From NCBI GenBank assembly GCA_002159155.1, contig LZRQ01000049.1, forward strand, positions 1-18,710: a stretch of DNA of 18,710 bases. Direction: 5' to 3'. Position 1 is the first letter of the stretch; every line of letters starts with the position of its first letter. The notes under the pieces are model-generated. The model saw nothing but the letters and a program-made list of their open reading frames with translations. It was not told where the DNA came from and did not search any database. Positions 6,255 to 13,648 of the stretch are shown here, in pieces. A program made the translations under genes and the position numbers. Source of the DNA: Firmicutes bacterium ZCTH02-B6 (GTDB lineage Bacteria > Bacillota > Limnochordia > Limnochordales > ZCTH02-B6).

Positions 6255-6536
6255 TCAGCCCGCCTCCTCCAGCTTCGCCGCGAGGGCCGCCAGAGCAGCC
6301 CGCACTTCCGCGTCCTTCACCGTCTCCCCCCGGGCCCACCGGGCCCCAAGCCCTTCCGCCACAACGGGGTGGGCCACCAGGTGCCGCGGGTTTTTGCGCT
6401 TGGGGCGGGCCACTGTCCGCTTGTCGCCGTCGACGACCAGGACGAAGCCGTCCTCCAATACCCTGTATACCACATAAAGCTTATCGCGGTCTCTGCCCGC
6501 CCGGGATGACACCACCCTGCCCGGTTCCAACCGCAT
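6255..6536 (-). CDS. KOW-domain RNA-binding protein (L14e/L6e/L27e-like)
   Basis: This 93-residue protein starts MRLEPGRVVSSRAGRDRDKL, continues YVVYRVLEDGFVLVVDGD and reaches the signature RPKRKNPRHL (44-53). That is the KOW-like fold of small Firmicute proteins resembling archaeal/eukaryotic L14e/L6e/L27e. Members of this family commonly sit between map and infA in Firmicutes. The C-terminal 40 residues are Ala/Glu-rich and probably helical. Start ATG at 6536 has AAGGGG 7 nt upstream, 33 nt after map. The protein is presumably a ribosome-associated or rRNA-binding factor, but its exact role is not established to my knowledge, so I give no symbol. Confidence 0.85.
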   Translation of the reverse strand: MRLEPGRVVSSRAGRDRDKLYVVYRVLEDGFVLVVDGDKRTVARPKRKNPRHLVAHPVVAEGLGARWARGETVKDAEVRAALAALAAKLEEAG

Positions 6537-6569
6537 GCTCGAACCCCTTCACCGGCTGCGCTGCCGGGG

Positions 6570-7316
6570 CTACAGCAACGTCAGGATTTCCGCCTGCCCC
6601 GGCCGGACGGCGACGGTGTGTTCGAAGTGAGCCGACAAGCTGCCGTCGGCGGTCACCACCGTCCAGTTGTCCTCGAGCACCCTCACCCGCCAGTCGCCGG
6701 CGTTGACCATCGGCTCAATGGCCAGCGTCATGCCTTCCTTGAGCCGCACGCCCCTTCCCGGTGGCCCGTAGTTCGGGATTTGGGGCTCCTCGTGCATCGC
6801 CCGTCCGATGCCGTGACCGACGAAGTCCCGCACCACCGAGAAGCCAGCCTCCTCCACGTGCTGCTGGATCGCGTGGCCAATGTCAGATAGCCGGCGGCCG
6901 ACGATGGCCTGCTCGATCCCTTTATACAACGCCTCTTCGGTGACGCGCAGGAGCTTTTGCGCGAGTTCCGACACAGCCCCGATCGGATAAGTCCAGGCCA
7001 TGTCGCCGCAAAAGCCGTCCACAAACGCACCGATGTCCACGGCGATGATGTCGCCCTCCTGCAGCACCCGCTCGCCAGGGATGCCGTGAACGACCTCGTC
7101 GTTGACGCTGGTGCAGGAGGTAGCCGGGTAGCCCCGGTACCCCTTAAACGCCGGCCGCGCACCATGGCGCAGCAGGAATTCCTCCACCCACGCGTCGATC
7201 TGTCCGGTGGTCACCCCTGGCCGCAGCCGCTCACGCAGCATATCGTGGGCCTGCGCGACCACCCGGCAAGCTTGCCGCAGCAAGGCGATCTCCGCCTCGC
7301 TTTTCAGCACAATCAT
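6570..7316 (-). CDS. map: Type I methionine aminopeptidase
   Basis: Removes the initiator methionine from nascent proteins at the ribosome. The 248-residue product is the compact type Ia form without an N-terminal zinc extension. The five metal ligands are visible: Asp94 in IAVDIGAFVDGF, Asp105 in GFCGDMAWTY, His168 in FVGHGIGRAMHEEP, Glu201 in LAIEPMVNAG and Glu232 in SAHFEHTVAV. The substrate-binding His77 is in VVHGIP. Start ATG at 7316 overlaps the adk stop as ATGA, with GGAGG inside adk as its ribosome binding site, indicating translational coupling. Confidence 0.97.
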   Translation of the reverse strand: MIVLKSEAEIALLRQACRVVAQAHDMLRERLRPGVTTGQIDAWVEEFLLRHGARPAFKGYRGYPATSCTSVNDEVVHGIPGERVLQEGDIIAVDIGAFVDGFCGDMAWTYPIGAVSELAQKLLRVTEEALYKGIEQAIVGRRLSDIGHAIQQHVEEAGFSVVRDFVGHGIGRAMHEEPQIPNYGPPGRGVRLKEGMTLAIEPMVNAGDWRVRVLEDNWTVVTADGSLSAHFEHTVAVRPGQAEILTLL

Positions 7317-7984
7317 CGGCCGCCGCTCGCCTCCACATCCTGCTGGCGCGCGCTGAGGGCGGCCAGGATGTCACCCAACACTTCCGGGATGGCCCGCTGG
7401 CCATCCACCTCGATCAAGACCCCAGCCTGGCGGTAATACTCTACGACGGGATGAGTTTGGGCCAAGTACACCTGCAGCCGGTGCCGCGCGGTCTCGTCCG
7501 AGTCGTCGGGCCGCTGCACCAGGGGGCCGCCGCACGCTGGGCAGGACCCGTCGGCGGCCACCTGCTCCTGGCTGTAGGTCGCCCCGCATTGCGAGCACAC
7601 GCGGCGACTAGCGATGCGCCGGATGGCCACCTCCTGGGGCACGTTAATGTAGATGGCCGCATGCAGCGGTCTCCCGGCCTCCAAGAGTTTCTCATCCAGG
7701 GCTTGAGCCTGGGGCACCGTGCGCGGGAAACCGTCCAGCACAAACCCCGCCCGGGCATCCGCTTGCGCCAGCCGCTGCTCCACCAGGGCCACCGTCAAAT
7801 GGTCCGGCACCAGCTCTCCCCGTTCCACGTAGGCCTTAACCCGGCGGCCTAAGTCGCTGTCCGACTTCAGCACCGCCCGGAACATGTCCCCCGTAGAGAT
7901 GCGCGGGATGCCTAGGCGCTGTGCCAACAGCTCACCTTGGGTTCCTTTGCCCGCTCCGGGCAGCCCCAGCATGACCAGCCGCAC
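7313..7984 (-). CDS. adk: Adenylate kinase, zinc-binding LID (GTG start)
   Basis: Catalyses ATP + AMP = 2 ADP. The 223-residue product has the P-loop GLPGAGKGT (7-15), the AMP-binding stretch RISTGDMFRA (28-37), DGFPRT (84-89), and a long LID domain. In the LID, Cys130, Cys133, Cys148 and Cys151 form the structural zinc site of the Gram-positive form. RPDD (158-161) follows. About 6-8 extra residues at the C-terminus are of no clear meaning. The GTG at 7984 lies 7 nt after GGAGG; an overlapping ATG just upstream is out of frame. It lies 27 nt after secY. Confidence 0.97.
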   Translation of the reverse strand: MRLVMLGLPGAGKGTQGELLAQRLGIPRISTGDMFRAVLKSDSDLGRRVKAYVERGELVPDHLTVALVEQRLAQADARAGFVLDGFPRTVPQAQALDEKLLEAGRPLHAAIYINVPQEVAIRRIASRRVCSQCGATYSQEQVAADGSCPACGGPLVQRPDDSDETARHRLQVYLAQTHPVVEYYRQAGVLIEVDGQRAIPEVLGDILAALSARQQDVEASGGR

Positions 7985-8011
7985 GTCATCGCCTCCATCC
8001 GGCCGGGATCC

Positions 8012-9283
8012 CTACTTGAGGAAGCCCTCATAGTGGCGCATGAGAAGCTGCGCCTCTATCTGCTTCATCGTGTCCAGGGCAACGCCAATGACGATGAGCA
8101 GGCCGGTGCCCCCAAAGTACAGGAACGACGTGGGCATCCGGGTGATGGCCGCCATTACGTAGGGCATGACGGCGATGACACCAAGGAACAACGCACCGGC
8201 CAGCGTCAGCCGGCTGAGAACCCGATCCAGGTACTGTGCGGTCGGCTTGCCCGGCCGCAGGCCCGGAATGAACCCGCCGTACTTCTTCATGTTCTCGGCG
8301 ACGTCAATGGGATTCCACGTCACCGCGGTATAGAAGTACGTGAAGAACAACACCAGCAGGAAGTACAGTAAATTATACCCAAAGGTCCCAATTCCTATCA
8401 CCCGGTCCACAAACGGGGCAATGGACGGGACGAACTGTGCGAGGGTCAGCGGGAAAAACAGCACCGACGACGCGAAAATGACCGGGATCACGCCCGCCTG
8501 GTTGATCCGCATGGGAATGTGCGTCGTCGTGCCGCCGTACATTCGCCGCCCGACAACCCGCTTGGCATACTGCACCGGGATGCGCCGCTCGCCCTGCTGC
8601 ACCATGATGACGGCCATGATAACCAACACTCCTGCCACCAGGAAGAACAGCAGGCTGAACGGGTTGACGCCGCCCTCGCCGATAGCCTGGAAAATGTTGA
8701 ACGTGCCTACCGGGATGTCGGCCACGATACCGGCAAAAATGATCAGTGAAATACCATTGCCGATACCGTGCTCGGTGATTTTCTCACCAAGCCACATAAG
8801 GAACGCCGTGCCCGCGGTCAGCGTCACCACGATGCTGATAAACGTGAACGCGTTGGGATTTGTGAGAACCCCCCAATTGCGGGCCAGCGCCGTGATGCCG
8901 ATGGCCTGGATGATCCCGAGTACGATGGTCCCATAGCGGGTGTACTGCTGGATGATCTTGCGCCCCTCCGGCCCTTCCTTCGCCAGCTCCTCAAGGCGAG
9001 GGATGACGATGGTTAGGAGCTGCAAGATGATGGACGCGGTGATGTAGGGGTTCACGCCCATGGCGAACACGGTAAATCGCCCAAGGGCGCCGCCGGAAAA
9101 CAGGTTCAAAAACCCGAAAATGTTGCCCCCGGCCACGCCCAGCTGCTCCGCCAGCGCCACCGCATTGACGCCGGGTACAGGCACGAAGGACCCGATGCGA
9201 AACACCGCCAACAGGCCCAGCGTGTAAAGGATCTTCCGACGCAACTCCGGGATCCTGAGCGCGTTTCTCAGCGCGTCCAGCAC
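8012..9283 (-). CDS. secY: Preprotein translocase subunit SecY (GTG start)
   Basis: Central channel of the SecYEG translocon in the inner membrane. The 423-residue product has about ten membrane segments and the usual landmarks: LRRKILYTLGLLAVFRIGSF (14-33), the plug region after VPVPGVN (34-40), FAMGVNPYITASIILQLL (73-90), the cytoplasmic GERRIPVQYAKR (231-242) and FIPGLRPGKPT (338-348) loops, and a C-terminal GTGLLIVIGVALDTM helix. The GTG start directly abuts the rplO TGA (TGAGTG). Its ribosome binding site GAGGTGATC lies within the rplO end and is complementary to the conserved 16S rRNA 3' tail, so strong coupled initiation is likely. Confidence 0.98.
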   Translation of the reverse strand: MLDALRNALRIPELRRKILYTLGLLAVFRIGSFVPVPGVNAVALAEQLGVAGGNIFGFLNLFSGGALGRFTVFAMGVNPYITASIILQLLTIVIPRLEELAKEGPEGRKIIQQYTRYGTIVLGIIQAIGITALARNWGVLTNPNAFTFISIVVTLTAGTAFLMWLGEKITEHGIGNGISLIIFAGIVADIPVGTFNIFQAIGEGGVNPFSLLFFLVAGVLVIMAVIMVQQGERRIPVQYAKRVVGRRMYGGTTTHIPMRINQAGVIPVIFASSVLFFPLTLAQFVPSIAPFVDRVIGIGTFGYNLLYFLLVLFFTYFYTAVTWNPIDVAENMKKYGGFIPGLRPGKPTAQYLDRVLSRLTLAGALFLGVIAVMPYVMAAITRMPTSFLYFGGTGLLIVIGVALDTMKQIEAQLLMRHYEGFLK

Positions 9284-9727
9284 TCAGATCACCTCGACCG
9301 TGCCCCCGGCAGCCTCGATCTTTGCCGCCGCGGCCTTGCTGAAGGCGTGGGCGCGAACCGTCAGCGGACGCGTCAGCTCGCCGTCACCCAGCACCTTGAT
9401 GCCGTCCTTCACACTCCGAACCACGCGATTGTCCAACAACAGTTCCGGCGTCACCACCGTCCCGGGCTCAAACCGGTTGAGGGCTTCCAGGTTAACGACG
9501 ACCAGCTCACGACGGAACGGCGCGTTGGTGAAACCGCGCTTGGGCATGCGGCGGACGAGCGGCGTCTGACCGCCTTCAAACGCCGGCCCCTTGCCCCCGC
9601 CCGAGCGAGCCTTTTGCCCCTTGGTGCCGCGGCCAGCGGTCTTCCCCTTACCGGACCCGATGCCACGGCCGACCCGCTTGGTATCCCGGCGCGCACCCGG
9701 AGCTGGACGCAGTTCGTGCAGCTTCAT
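9284..9727 (-). CDS. rplO: 50S ribosomal protein L15
   Basis: Large-subunit assembly protein. The 147-residue product begins MKLHELRPAPGARRDTKRVG, then the glycine-rich 23S-contact arm RGIGSGKGKTAGRGTKGQKA (21-40) and GFEGGQTP-like FEGGQTPLVRRMPKRGF (51-67). It ends in AFSKAAAAKIEAAGGTVEVI. Length is standard. The ATG lies one base after the rpmD stop (TGAGATG). secY begins immediately after its own TGA. Confidence 0.97.
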   Translation of the reverse strand: MKLHELRPAPGARRDTKRVGRGIGSGKGKTAGRGTKGQKARSGGGKGPAFEGGQTPLVRRMPKRGFTNAPFRRELVVVNLEALNRFEPGTVVTPELLLDNRVVRSVKDGIKVLGDGELTRPLTVRAHAFSKAAAAKIEAAGGTVEVI

Positions 9728-9728
9728 C

Positions 9729-9911
9729 TCACACTTCCTCCACTTCGACCAGGTGCCGGACCTTGTATACCATCCCGCGCACCGTCGGCGTGTCCTCTTT
9801 CACCACCGTGTGGTTGAGCCGGCGCAGCCCCAGCGCGCGCAGCGTATCCCTCTGGTCCTGCGCGTAGCCGATCGCGCTCTTCTTCCACGTGATCTTCAAC
9901 TGCCCGGGCAT
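9729..9911 (-). CDS. rpmD: 50S ribosomal protein L30
   Basis: A small large-subunit protein of 60 residues. MPGQLKITWKKSAIGYAQDQ is followed by RDTLRALGLRRLNHTV and a C-terminal TPTVRGMVYKVRHLVEVEEV, the family pattern. ATG at 9911 has AGGAGG about 7-8 nt upstream and lies 11 nt after rpsE. The position between rpsE and rplO is the conserved spc order. Confidence 0.95.
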   Translation of the reverse strand: MPGQLKITWKKSAIGYAQDQRDTLRALGLRRLNHTVVKEDTPTVRGMVYKVRHLVEVEEV

Positions 9912-9922
9912 CGCGAGCCCTC

Positions 9923-10435
9923 CTAACCGACGATCTCCTCGACGGACTTGCCCCGCAGCGCCGCCACTTGCTCCACCGTACGCAGCTGCGCCAAGCCCTT
10001 CAGCGTCGCCCGCACCACGTTGATGGGGTTGTTGGAACCAAGCGACTTGCTCAGCACGTTCTTGACGCCCGCCAACTCCAGCACAGCCCGCACCGGGCCT
10101 CCAGCGATGACGCCCGTACCCGGCGAAGCGGGCTTCAGGAACACATACGCCCCGCTGAAGCGAGCGCCCACCTCATGGGGCAGCGTGCCGGCGCCGATAA
10201 TAGGCACCGTCTGCATGTCGCGCTTGGCCTTCTCGGTCCCTTTCCGAATCGCTTCAGAAACTTCACGAGCCTTGCCGACGCCTGCTCCGACGCGGCCGGC
10301 TCCGTCGCCAACGACCACCAGCGCTGCGAACCGGCGGATGCGCCCGCCCTTCACGGTTTTGGAAACCGGGTTAATCCAGACTACTCGCTCCTCCAGCTCC
10401 GGCTGGTTGTCGCGCTTGCTCCGATCACTACGCAT
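9923..10435 (-). CDS. rpsE: 30S ribosomal protein S5
   Basis: Small-subunit protein at the mRNA entry tunnel that influences decoding accuracy. The 170-residue product has the N-terminal double-stranded-RNA-binding fold with ERVVWINPVSKTVKGGRIRR (16-35) and FAALVVVGDGAGRVGAGVGKA (36-56), then the C-terminal domain with PASPGTGVIAGGPVRAVLEL (107-126) and VKNVLSKSLGSNNPINVVRA (129-148). Residues around VKGGRIRR, where spectinomycin-resistance changes are known in other species, look wild type. ATG at 10435 has GGGGAGG upstream, 18 nt after rplR. Confidence 0.97.
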   Translation of the reverse strand: MRSDRSKRDNQPELEERVVWINPVSKTVKGGRIRRFAALVVVGDGAGRVGAGVGKAREVSEAIRKGTEKAKRDMQTVPIIGAGTLPHEVGARFSGAYVFLKPASPGTGVIAGGPVRAVLELAGVKNVLSKSLGSNNPINVVRATLKGLAQLRTVEQVAALRGKSVEEIVG

Positions 10436-10453
10436 GGGCCTCCACCTCCCCTG

Positions 10454-10819
10454 TCAAAACTCAAGCCCCGCCTCGCGGGCGCCTTCCGCCAGGGCGCTAA
10501 CCCGCCCGTGGTAGCGGTTGCCGCCCCGGTCAAACACCACTTTGGTGATCCCCTGGCTCACGGCGCGCTGTCCCAGCAGGCGCCCGACCTCACGAGCGGC
10601 GTCCACGTTGCCGGTCTTTTCCAGGCGCCCCCGCAGCTCCGGATCCAGGGTGGAGGCGGCCACGAGGGTGTGGCCCCGCGTATCGTCAATGATCTGGGCG
10701 TACATGTGCTTCAAACTGCGATAAACCGACAGACGGGGGCGCTCCGGCGTCCCCTGAATCTTACGGCGCAGGCGCATATGGCGCCGCTTGCGCCCCTCAA
10801 CGCGCGTCAGCCTGGCCAC
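10454..10819 (-). CDS. rplR: 50S ribosomal protein L18 (GTG start)
   Basis: 5S rRNA-binding protein of the central protuberance. The 121-residue product has the basic N-terminus GRKRRHMRLRRKIQGTPERP (9-28), then RLSVYRSLKHMYAQIIDD (29-46) and the C-terminal VVFDRGGNRYHGRVSALAEGAREAGLEF typical of L18. Start is GTG (10819-10817) with GGAGGG 8 nt upstream. Length equals the usual 117-122. Confidence 0.97.
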   Translation of the reverse strand: MARLTRVEGRKRRHMRLRRKIQGTPERPRLSVYRSLKHMYAQIIDDTRGHTLVAASTLDPELRGRLEKTGNVDAAREVGRLLGQRAVSQGITKVVFDRGGNRYHGRVSALAEGAREAGLEF

Positions 10820-10837
10820 GTGCCGATCCCTCCAGCA

Positions 10838-11407
10838 TCACTTCTTGCCCTTGCCGCCGCCCTTGCCGCCGACCTTACCGGCCTTCCCGGCCTTGCGGCG
10901 CACGTGCTCGCCCTCGTACCGGATACCCTTGCCCAGATACGGCTCAACCGGGCGCACGCGGCGGATCCGCGCCGCGATTTCGCCCACCAGTTCCTTGTCT
11001 ATACCGCGGACCGTAATCTGGGTGGGCACCGGAACCTCAAACTGGATGCCCGGAGGCGGCTCAAACTCCACCGGATGGGAGAAGCCCATCGCCAGCACCA
11101 GCTTGTCACCCTGCTTGCTGGCCCGGTAGCCGACGCCGCTAATCTCCAGCCGCTTCTCGTAGCCCTCGGTCACACCCTTGACCATATTGGCCACAAGGGT
11201 GCGGGTGAGACCGTGCAAGGCCCGGTGCTCGGGTTCGTCGGAAGCGCGGGTGACGAGAACCCGTCCGTCGTCGACCGCGACCTGCACCGCGTCGTGCAGC
11301 GTCCGGGACAGCTCGCCCTTGGGGCCTTTCACCCGCACCGTATTGCCCTCCAGCCGCACCTCGACCCCAGCCGGAATCGGGATCGGCTGCTTCCCGATGC
11401 GTGACAC
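10838..11407 (-). CDS. rplF: 50S ribosomal protein L6 with Lys/Gly-rich tail (GTG start)
   Basis: Large-subunit protein next to the sarcin-ricin loop. The 189-residue product has two repeated L6 domains: MSRIGKQPIPIPAGVEVRL onward (1-80) and EKRLEISGVGYRASKQGDKL (85-104) through VRPVEPYLGKGIRYEGEHVRRK (149-170). The last 16 residues form a tail of Gly, Lys and few others (174-189). Typical L6 is about 178-180 residues, so the tail adds roughly 10. Start GTG at 11407 has GGGAGG 7-8 nt upstream. Confidence 0.96.
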   Translation of the reverse strand: MSRIGKQPIPIPAGVEVRLEGNTVRVKGPKGELSRTLHDAVQVAVDDGRVLVTRASDEPEHRALHGLTRTLVANMVKGVTEGYEKRLEISGVGYRASKQGDKLVLAMGFSHPVEFEPPPGIQFEVPVPTQITVRGIDKELVGEIAARIRRVRPVEPYLGKGIRYEGEHVRRKAGKAGKVGGKGGGKGKK

Positions 11408-11429
11408 AACCGTTACCTCCCTCGCGCCG

Positions 11430-11828
11430 CTACCAGACGTAGCAGATGACTTCGCCGCCCACGCCCAGCTTCCGGGCTTCCTTATCCGTCATGATGCCCT
11501 GGGACGTGGACAGCACCGCCACGCCGAGCCCGCCGAGCACCCGTGGAATCTCGTCCCGGCTGGCGTACACGCGGCGGCCGGGCTTGCTGATTCGCTTAAG
11601 CCCGGAAATCACCCGCTGCTTGTTGGCCCCGTACTTGAGATAAATGCGCACGATGGCCTGCCTCCCGTCGTCGATAACGCGGTAGTCGCGGATATAGCCC
11701 TCCTGCTTGAGGATACGGGCCAATTCCTTCTTCAGGTTGGACGCGGGAATGTCCACCGACTCATGATACACCAAATTGGCATTGCGGATCCGCGCCAACA
11801 TATCCGCAATCGGGTCGGTCATCACCAT
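11430..11828 (-). CDS. rpsH: 30S ribosomal protein S8
   Basis: Primary 16S rRNA-binding protein of the small-subunit body. The 132-residue product starts MVMTDPIADMLARIRNAN, includes VDIPASNLKKELARILKQEGYI (about 26-47), and ends with the conserved STSQGIMTDKEARKLGVGGEV-type block and YVW C-terminus. The ATG at 11828 gives the same N-terminus and length as Bacillus S8. An internal ATG at 11822 (MTDP) is a possible alternative with GAAGGA 8 nt upstream. The frame is open much further upstream, but that is only the rpsN gene read in a second frame. Confidence 0.96.
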   Translation of the reverse strand: MVMTDPIADMLARIRNANLVYHESVDIPASNLKKELARILKQEGYIRDYRVIDDGRQAIVRIYLKYGANKQRVISGLKRISKPGRRVYASRDEIPRVLGGLGVAVLSTSQGIMTDKEARKLGVGGEVICYVW

Positions 11829-11850
11829 GTTCCTTCCACCCCTTTCTCCC

Positions 11851-12036
11851 TCACCAACTGGCCTTGACCACGCCGGGGATCTGACCGCGGTGGGCCAGGG
11901 TACGGAAGCACACGCGGCACATGGCAAACCGCCGCATGTACCCGCGGGGGCGGCCGCAGATGCGGCAGCGATTGACCTTGCGGGTGCTGTACTTGGGCGG
12001 CCGCTTCGCCTTGGCAATCATCGACTTCTTCGCCAT
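11851..12036 (-). CDS. rpsN: 30S ribosomal protein S14 type Z (zinc-binding)
   Basis: A 61-residue S14 of the short zinc-ribbon class (also called rpsZ). It starts MAKKSMIAKAKRPPKYSTRK, and the zinc ligands are Cys24, Cys27, Cys40 and Cys43 in CRICGRPRGYMRR and CRVCF. It ends in the S14 motif RTLAHRGQIPGVVKASW. It binds 16S rRNA in the head near the A site. ATG at 12036 lies 13 nt after rplE with GAGAGGTG upstream. This short form in the spc operon is usual for Firmicutes and Actinobacteria. Confidence 0.97.
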   Translation of the reverse strand: MAKKSMIAKAKRPPKYSTRKVNRCRICGRPRGYMRRFAMCRVCFRTLAHRGQIPGVVKASW

Positions 12037-12049
12037 GGTTTCACCTCTC

Positions 12050-12592
12050 TCATGCCGCCCGGAAGGGCATCCCCAGTTCCGACAGCAAGGCGTAAGCTTC
12101 TTCGTCCGTCTTGGCGGTCGTCACGATGATGACGTCCAGCCCCCGGATCTTGTCCACTTTGTCGTACTTGATCTCCGGGAAAATCAGCTGCTCCCGCAGT
12201 CCCAGGCTGTAGTTGCCGCGCCCGTCAAAACCCTTGGGCGAGACGCCCCGGAAGTCCCGGATGCGGGGCAGGCCCACGTTGATCAGCTTGTCAAGGAAGT
12301 CGTACATCCGCTGCCCGCGCAAGGTCACCTTGCACCCGACGGGCATCCCGGCCCGGATCTTGAACGCGGCGATGGACTTCTTGGCCCGGGTAACGGCCGG
12401 CTTCTGGCCGCTGATGGCCATCAGGTCAGCCATCGCGCCATCCAGCGCCTTCGGGTCCTGGGCCGCCTCGCCGACGCCCATGTTGAGAACGATCTTCTCC
12501 AGCTTAGGCACCTGCATCACGCTCTTGTATCCGAAACGCTCCTTCAGCGCAGGTACCACTTCGTTGAGGTACTTTTCCTTAAGCCGCGACAC
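12050..12592 (-). CDS. rplE: 50S ribosomal protein L5 (GTG start)
   Basis: 5S rRNA-binding protein of the central protuberance that contacts P-site tRNA and S13. The 180-residue product has MSRLKEKYLNEVVPALKERF (1-20), VPKLEKIVLNMGVGEAAQDP (28-47), KPAVTRAKKSIAAFKIRAGMPVG-type rRNA-binding block (69-91, no change from family), and the C-terminal GLDVIIVTTAKTDEEAYALL (153-172). GTG at 12592 is 7 nt after GGAGG. Length is standard (about 179-180). Confidence 0.97.
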   Translation of the reverse strand: MSRLKEKYLNEVVPALKERFGYKSVMQVPKLEKIVLNMGVGEAAQDPKALDGAMADLMAISGQKPAVTRAKKSIAAFKIRAGMPVGCKVTLRGQRMYDFLDKLINVGLPRIRDFRGVSPKGFDGRGNYSLGLREQLIFPEIKYDKVDKIRGLDVIIVTTAKTDEEAYALLSELGMPFRAA

Positions 12593-12615
12593 TCCCGCCC
12601 CTCCTTTCCCTTGCG

Positions 12616-12957
12616 CTAGTCAATCGCCTTGCCGCAACGAACGCACACGCGCACCGCACCCTTTTCCCCGCGGTGGCGCCGCATCCGCGACGGCCGCTTG
12701 CAATGGGGGCAGACCAGCATGACGTTGCTGGCCGCGATGGGCCCCGGCCGCTCCACGACGCCGCCCTGCGGATTCGTGCGCGTCGGGCGCATGTGCCGCT
12801 TCTGGATGTTGACGCCTTCCACGACGACCCGGTTCTCGCGGGGTCGCGCCTCGAGCACCTTGCCGGTCTTGCCCTTGTCGTCGCCCTGGATGACCATCAC
12901 CAGGTCATCCTTCTTCACGTGCAATTTGACCGGTTTCGCCAGCACCTTGCGAGCCAT
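12616..12957 (-). CDS. rplX: 50S ribosomal protein L24 with C-terminal zinc ribbon
   Basis: Assembly-initiator protein of the large subunit near the exit tunnel. The 113-residue product has an N-terminal KOW domain with VKKDDLVMVIQGDDKGKTGK (14-33) and VVVEGVNIQKRHMRPT (44-59). A C-terminal CPHC (83-86) and CVRC (105-108) pair could bind zinc. The Cys pairs occur in some L24 families and are absent from others such as Bacillus subtilis L24. ATG at 12957 has GGGGAGG upstream, 13 nt after rplN. Confidence 0.96.
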   Translation of the reverse strand: MARKVLAKPVKLHVKKDDLVMVIQGDDKGKTGKVLEARPRENRVVVEGVNIQKRHMRPTRTNPQGGVVERPGPIAASNVMLVCPHCKRPSRMRRHRGEKGAVRVCVRCGKAID

Positions 12958-12970
12958 CTCGTGTCCTCCC

Positions 12971-13339
12971 CTACAGCACTTCCGGAGCCAGGGACACGAT
13001 CCGCATGAAATCCCGCTCCCTCAGTTCCCGGGCCACCGGCCCGAAGATGCGCGTCCCGCGGGGGTTGCCCTGCTCGTTGATGATTACGGCGGCATTCTCG
13101 TCAAACCGGATCGTGGTGCCGTCCGGCCGCCGCGTCGGCTTGGTGGTGCGTACCACCACCGCCTTCACGACGTCGCCCTTCTTGACCACGCCGCCGGGCG
13201 TGGCCTCTTTGACCGACGCCACGATCACGTCGCCGACCCGCGCGTACCGCCGGCGGCTGCCGCCCAGCACGCGAATGCACAACAGCTCTTTGGCGCCGGT
13301 ATTGTCGGCCACCCTGAGCCTCGACTCCTGCTGAATCAC
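12971..13339 (-). CDS. rplN: 50S ribosomal protein L14 (GTG start)
   Basis: Large-subunit protein forming intersubunit bridges with 16S rRNA and the docking site of the RsfS silencing factor. The 122-residue product starts MIQQESRLRVADNTGAKELL (1-20), continues IRVLGGSRRRYARVGDVIVA (22-41) and ASVKEATPGGVVKKGDVVKA (41-60), and ends with FGPVARELRERDFMRIVSLAPEVL. Length matches the family exactly. GTG at 13339 lies 15 nt after rpsQ with GGGAGG upstream. It begins the classical spc operon, though no promoter is visible in front of it. Confidence 0.97.
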   Translation of the reverse strand: MIQQESRLRVADNTGAKELLCIRVLGGSRRRYARVGDVIVASVKEATPGGVVKKGDVVKAVVVRTTKPTRRPDGTTIRFDENAAVIINEQGNPRGTRIFGPVARELRERDFMRIVSLAPEVL

Positions 13340-13354
13340 CGCAGTCGGCCTCCC

Positions 13355-13618
13355 TTACTGAGCCCGGCGGATGATCTCGACGACGCGCCAGCGCTTCTCC
13401 TTGCTCAGGGGACGAGTCTCCATGATCCGAACCACGTCCCCGGCGCGGCACGAGTTATCCTCGTCGTGGGCCTTATACTTCTTGGTGCGGCGCAAAGTCC
13501 GCTTATACAACGGGTGGGTCACCACTCGCTCGACGGCGACCACCACGGTCTTGTCCATCTTGTCGGAGACGACCGTTCCGACCCGGGTCTTGCGCATGCC
13601 CCGCTTGGTTTCCGTCAC
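13355..13618 (-). CDS. rpsQ: 30S ribosomal protein S17
   Basis: Primary 16S rRNA-binding OB-fold protein of the small-subunit body. The 87-residue product from the GTG at 13618 begins MTETKRGMRKTRVGTVVSDK, then KMDKTVVVAVERVVTHPLYK (20-39) and DVVRIMETRPLSKEKRWRVV near the C-terminus, all S17 hallmarks. Two starts compete: a TTG at 13624, only 2 nt after AGGAGG, and the GTG at 13618, 8 nt after it. The spacing favours the GTG. Confidence 0.94.
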   Translation of the reverse strand: MTETKRGMRKTRVGTVVSDKMDKTVVVAVERVVTHPLYKRTLRRTKKYKAHDEDNSCRAGDVVRIMETRPLSKEKRWRVVEIIRRAQ

Positions 13619-13648
13619 CGACAATCCCTCCTCGTCACGCCGCGGATG

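Noticed and set aside
9968..11404. 478-codon open frame on the + strand across rpsE, rplR and rplF
   Set aside because: It is antisense to three ribosomal genes and even reads through their intergenic gaps. Its His/Ala/Leu-rich sequence has no family resemblance.
11829..12017. Possible N-terminal extension of S8 in the open frame upstream of 11828
   Set aside because: The extension is the rpsN coding sequence read in another frame. S8 proteins start at MVMTDP or MTDP.
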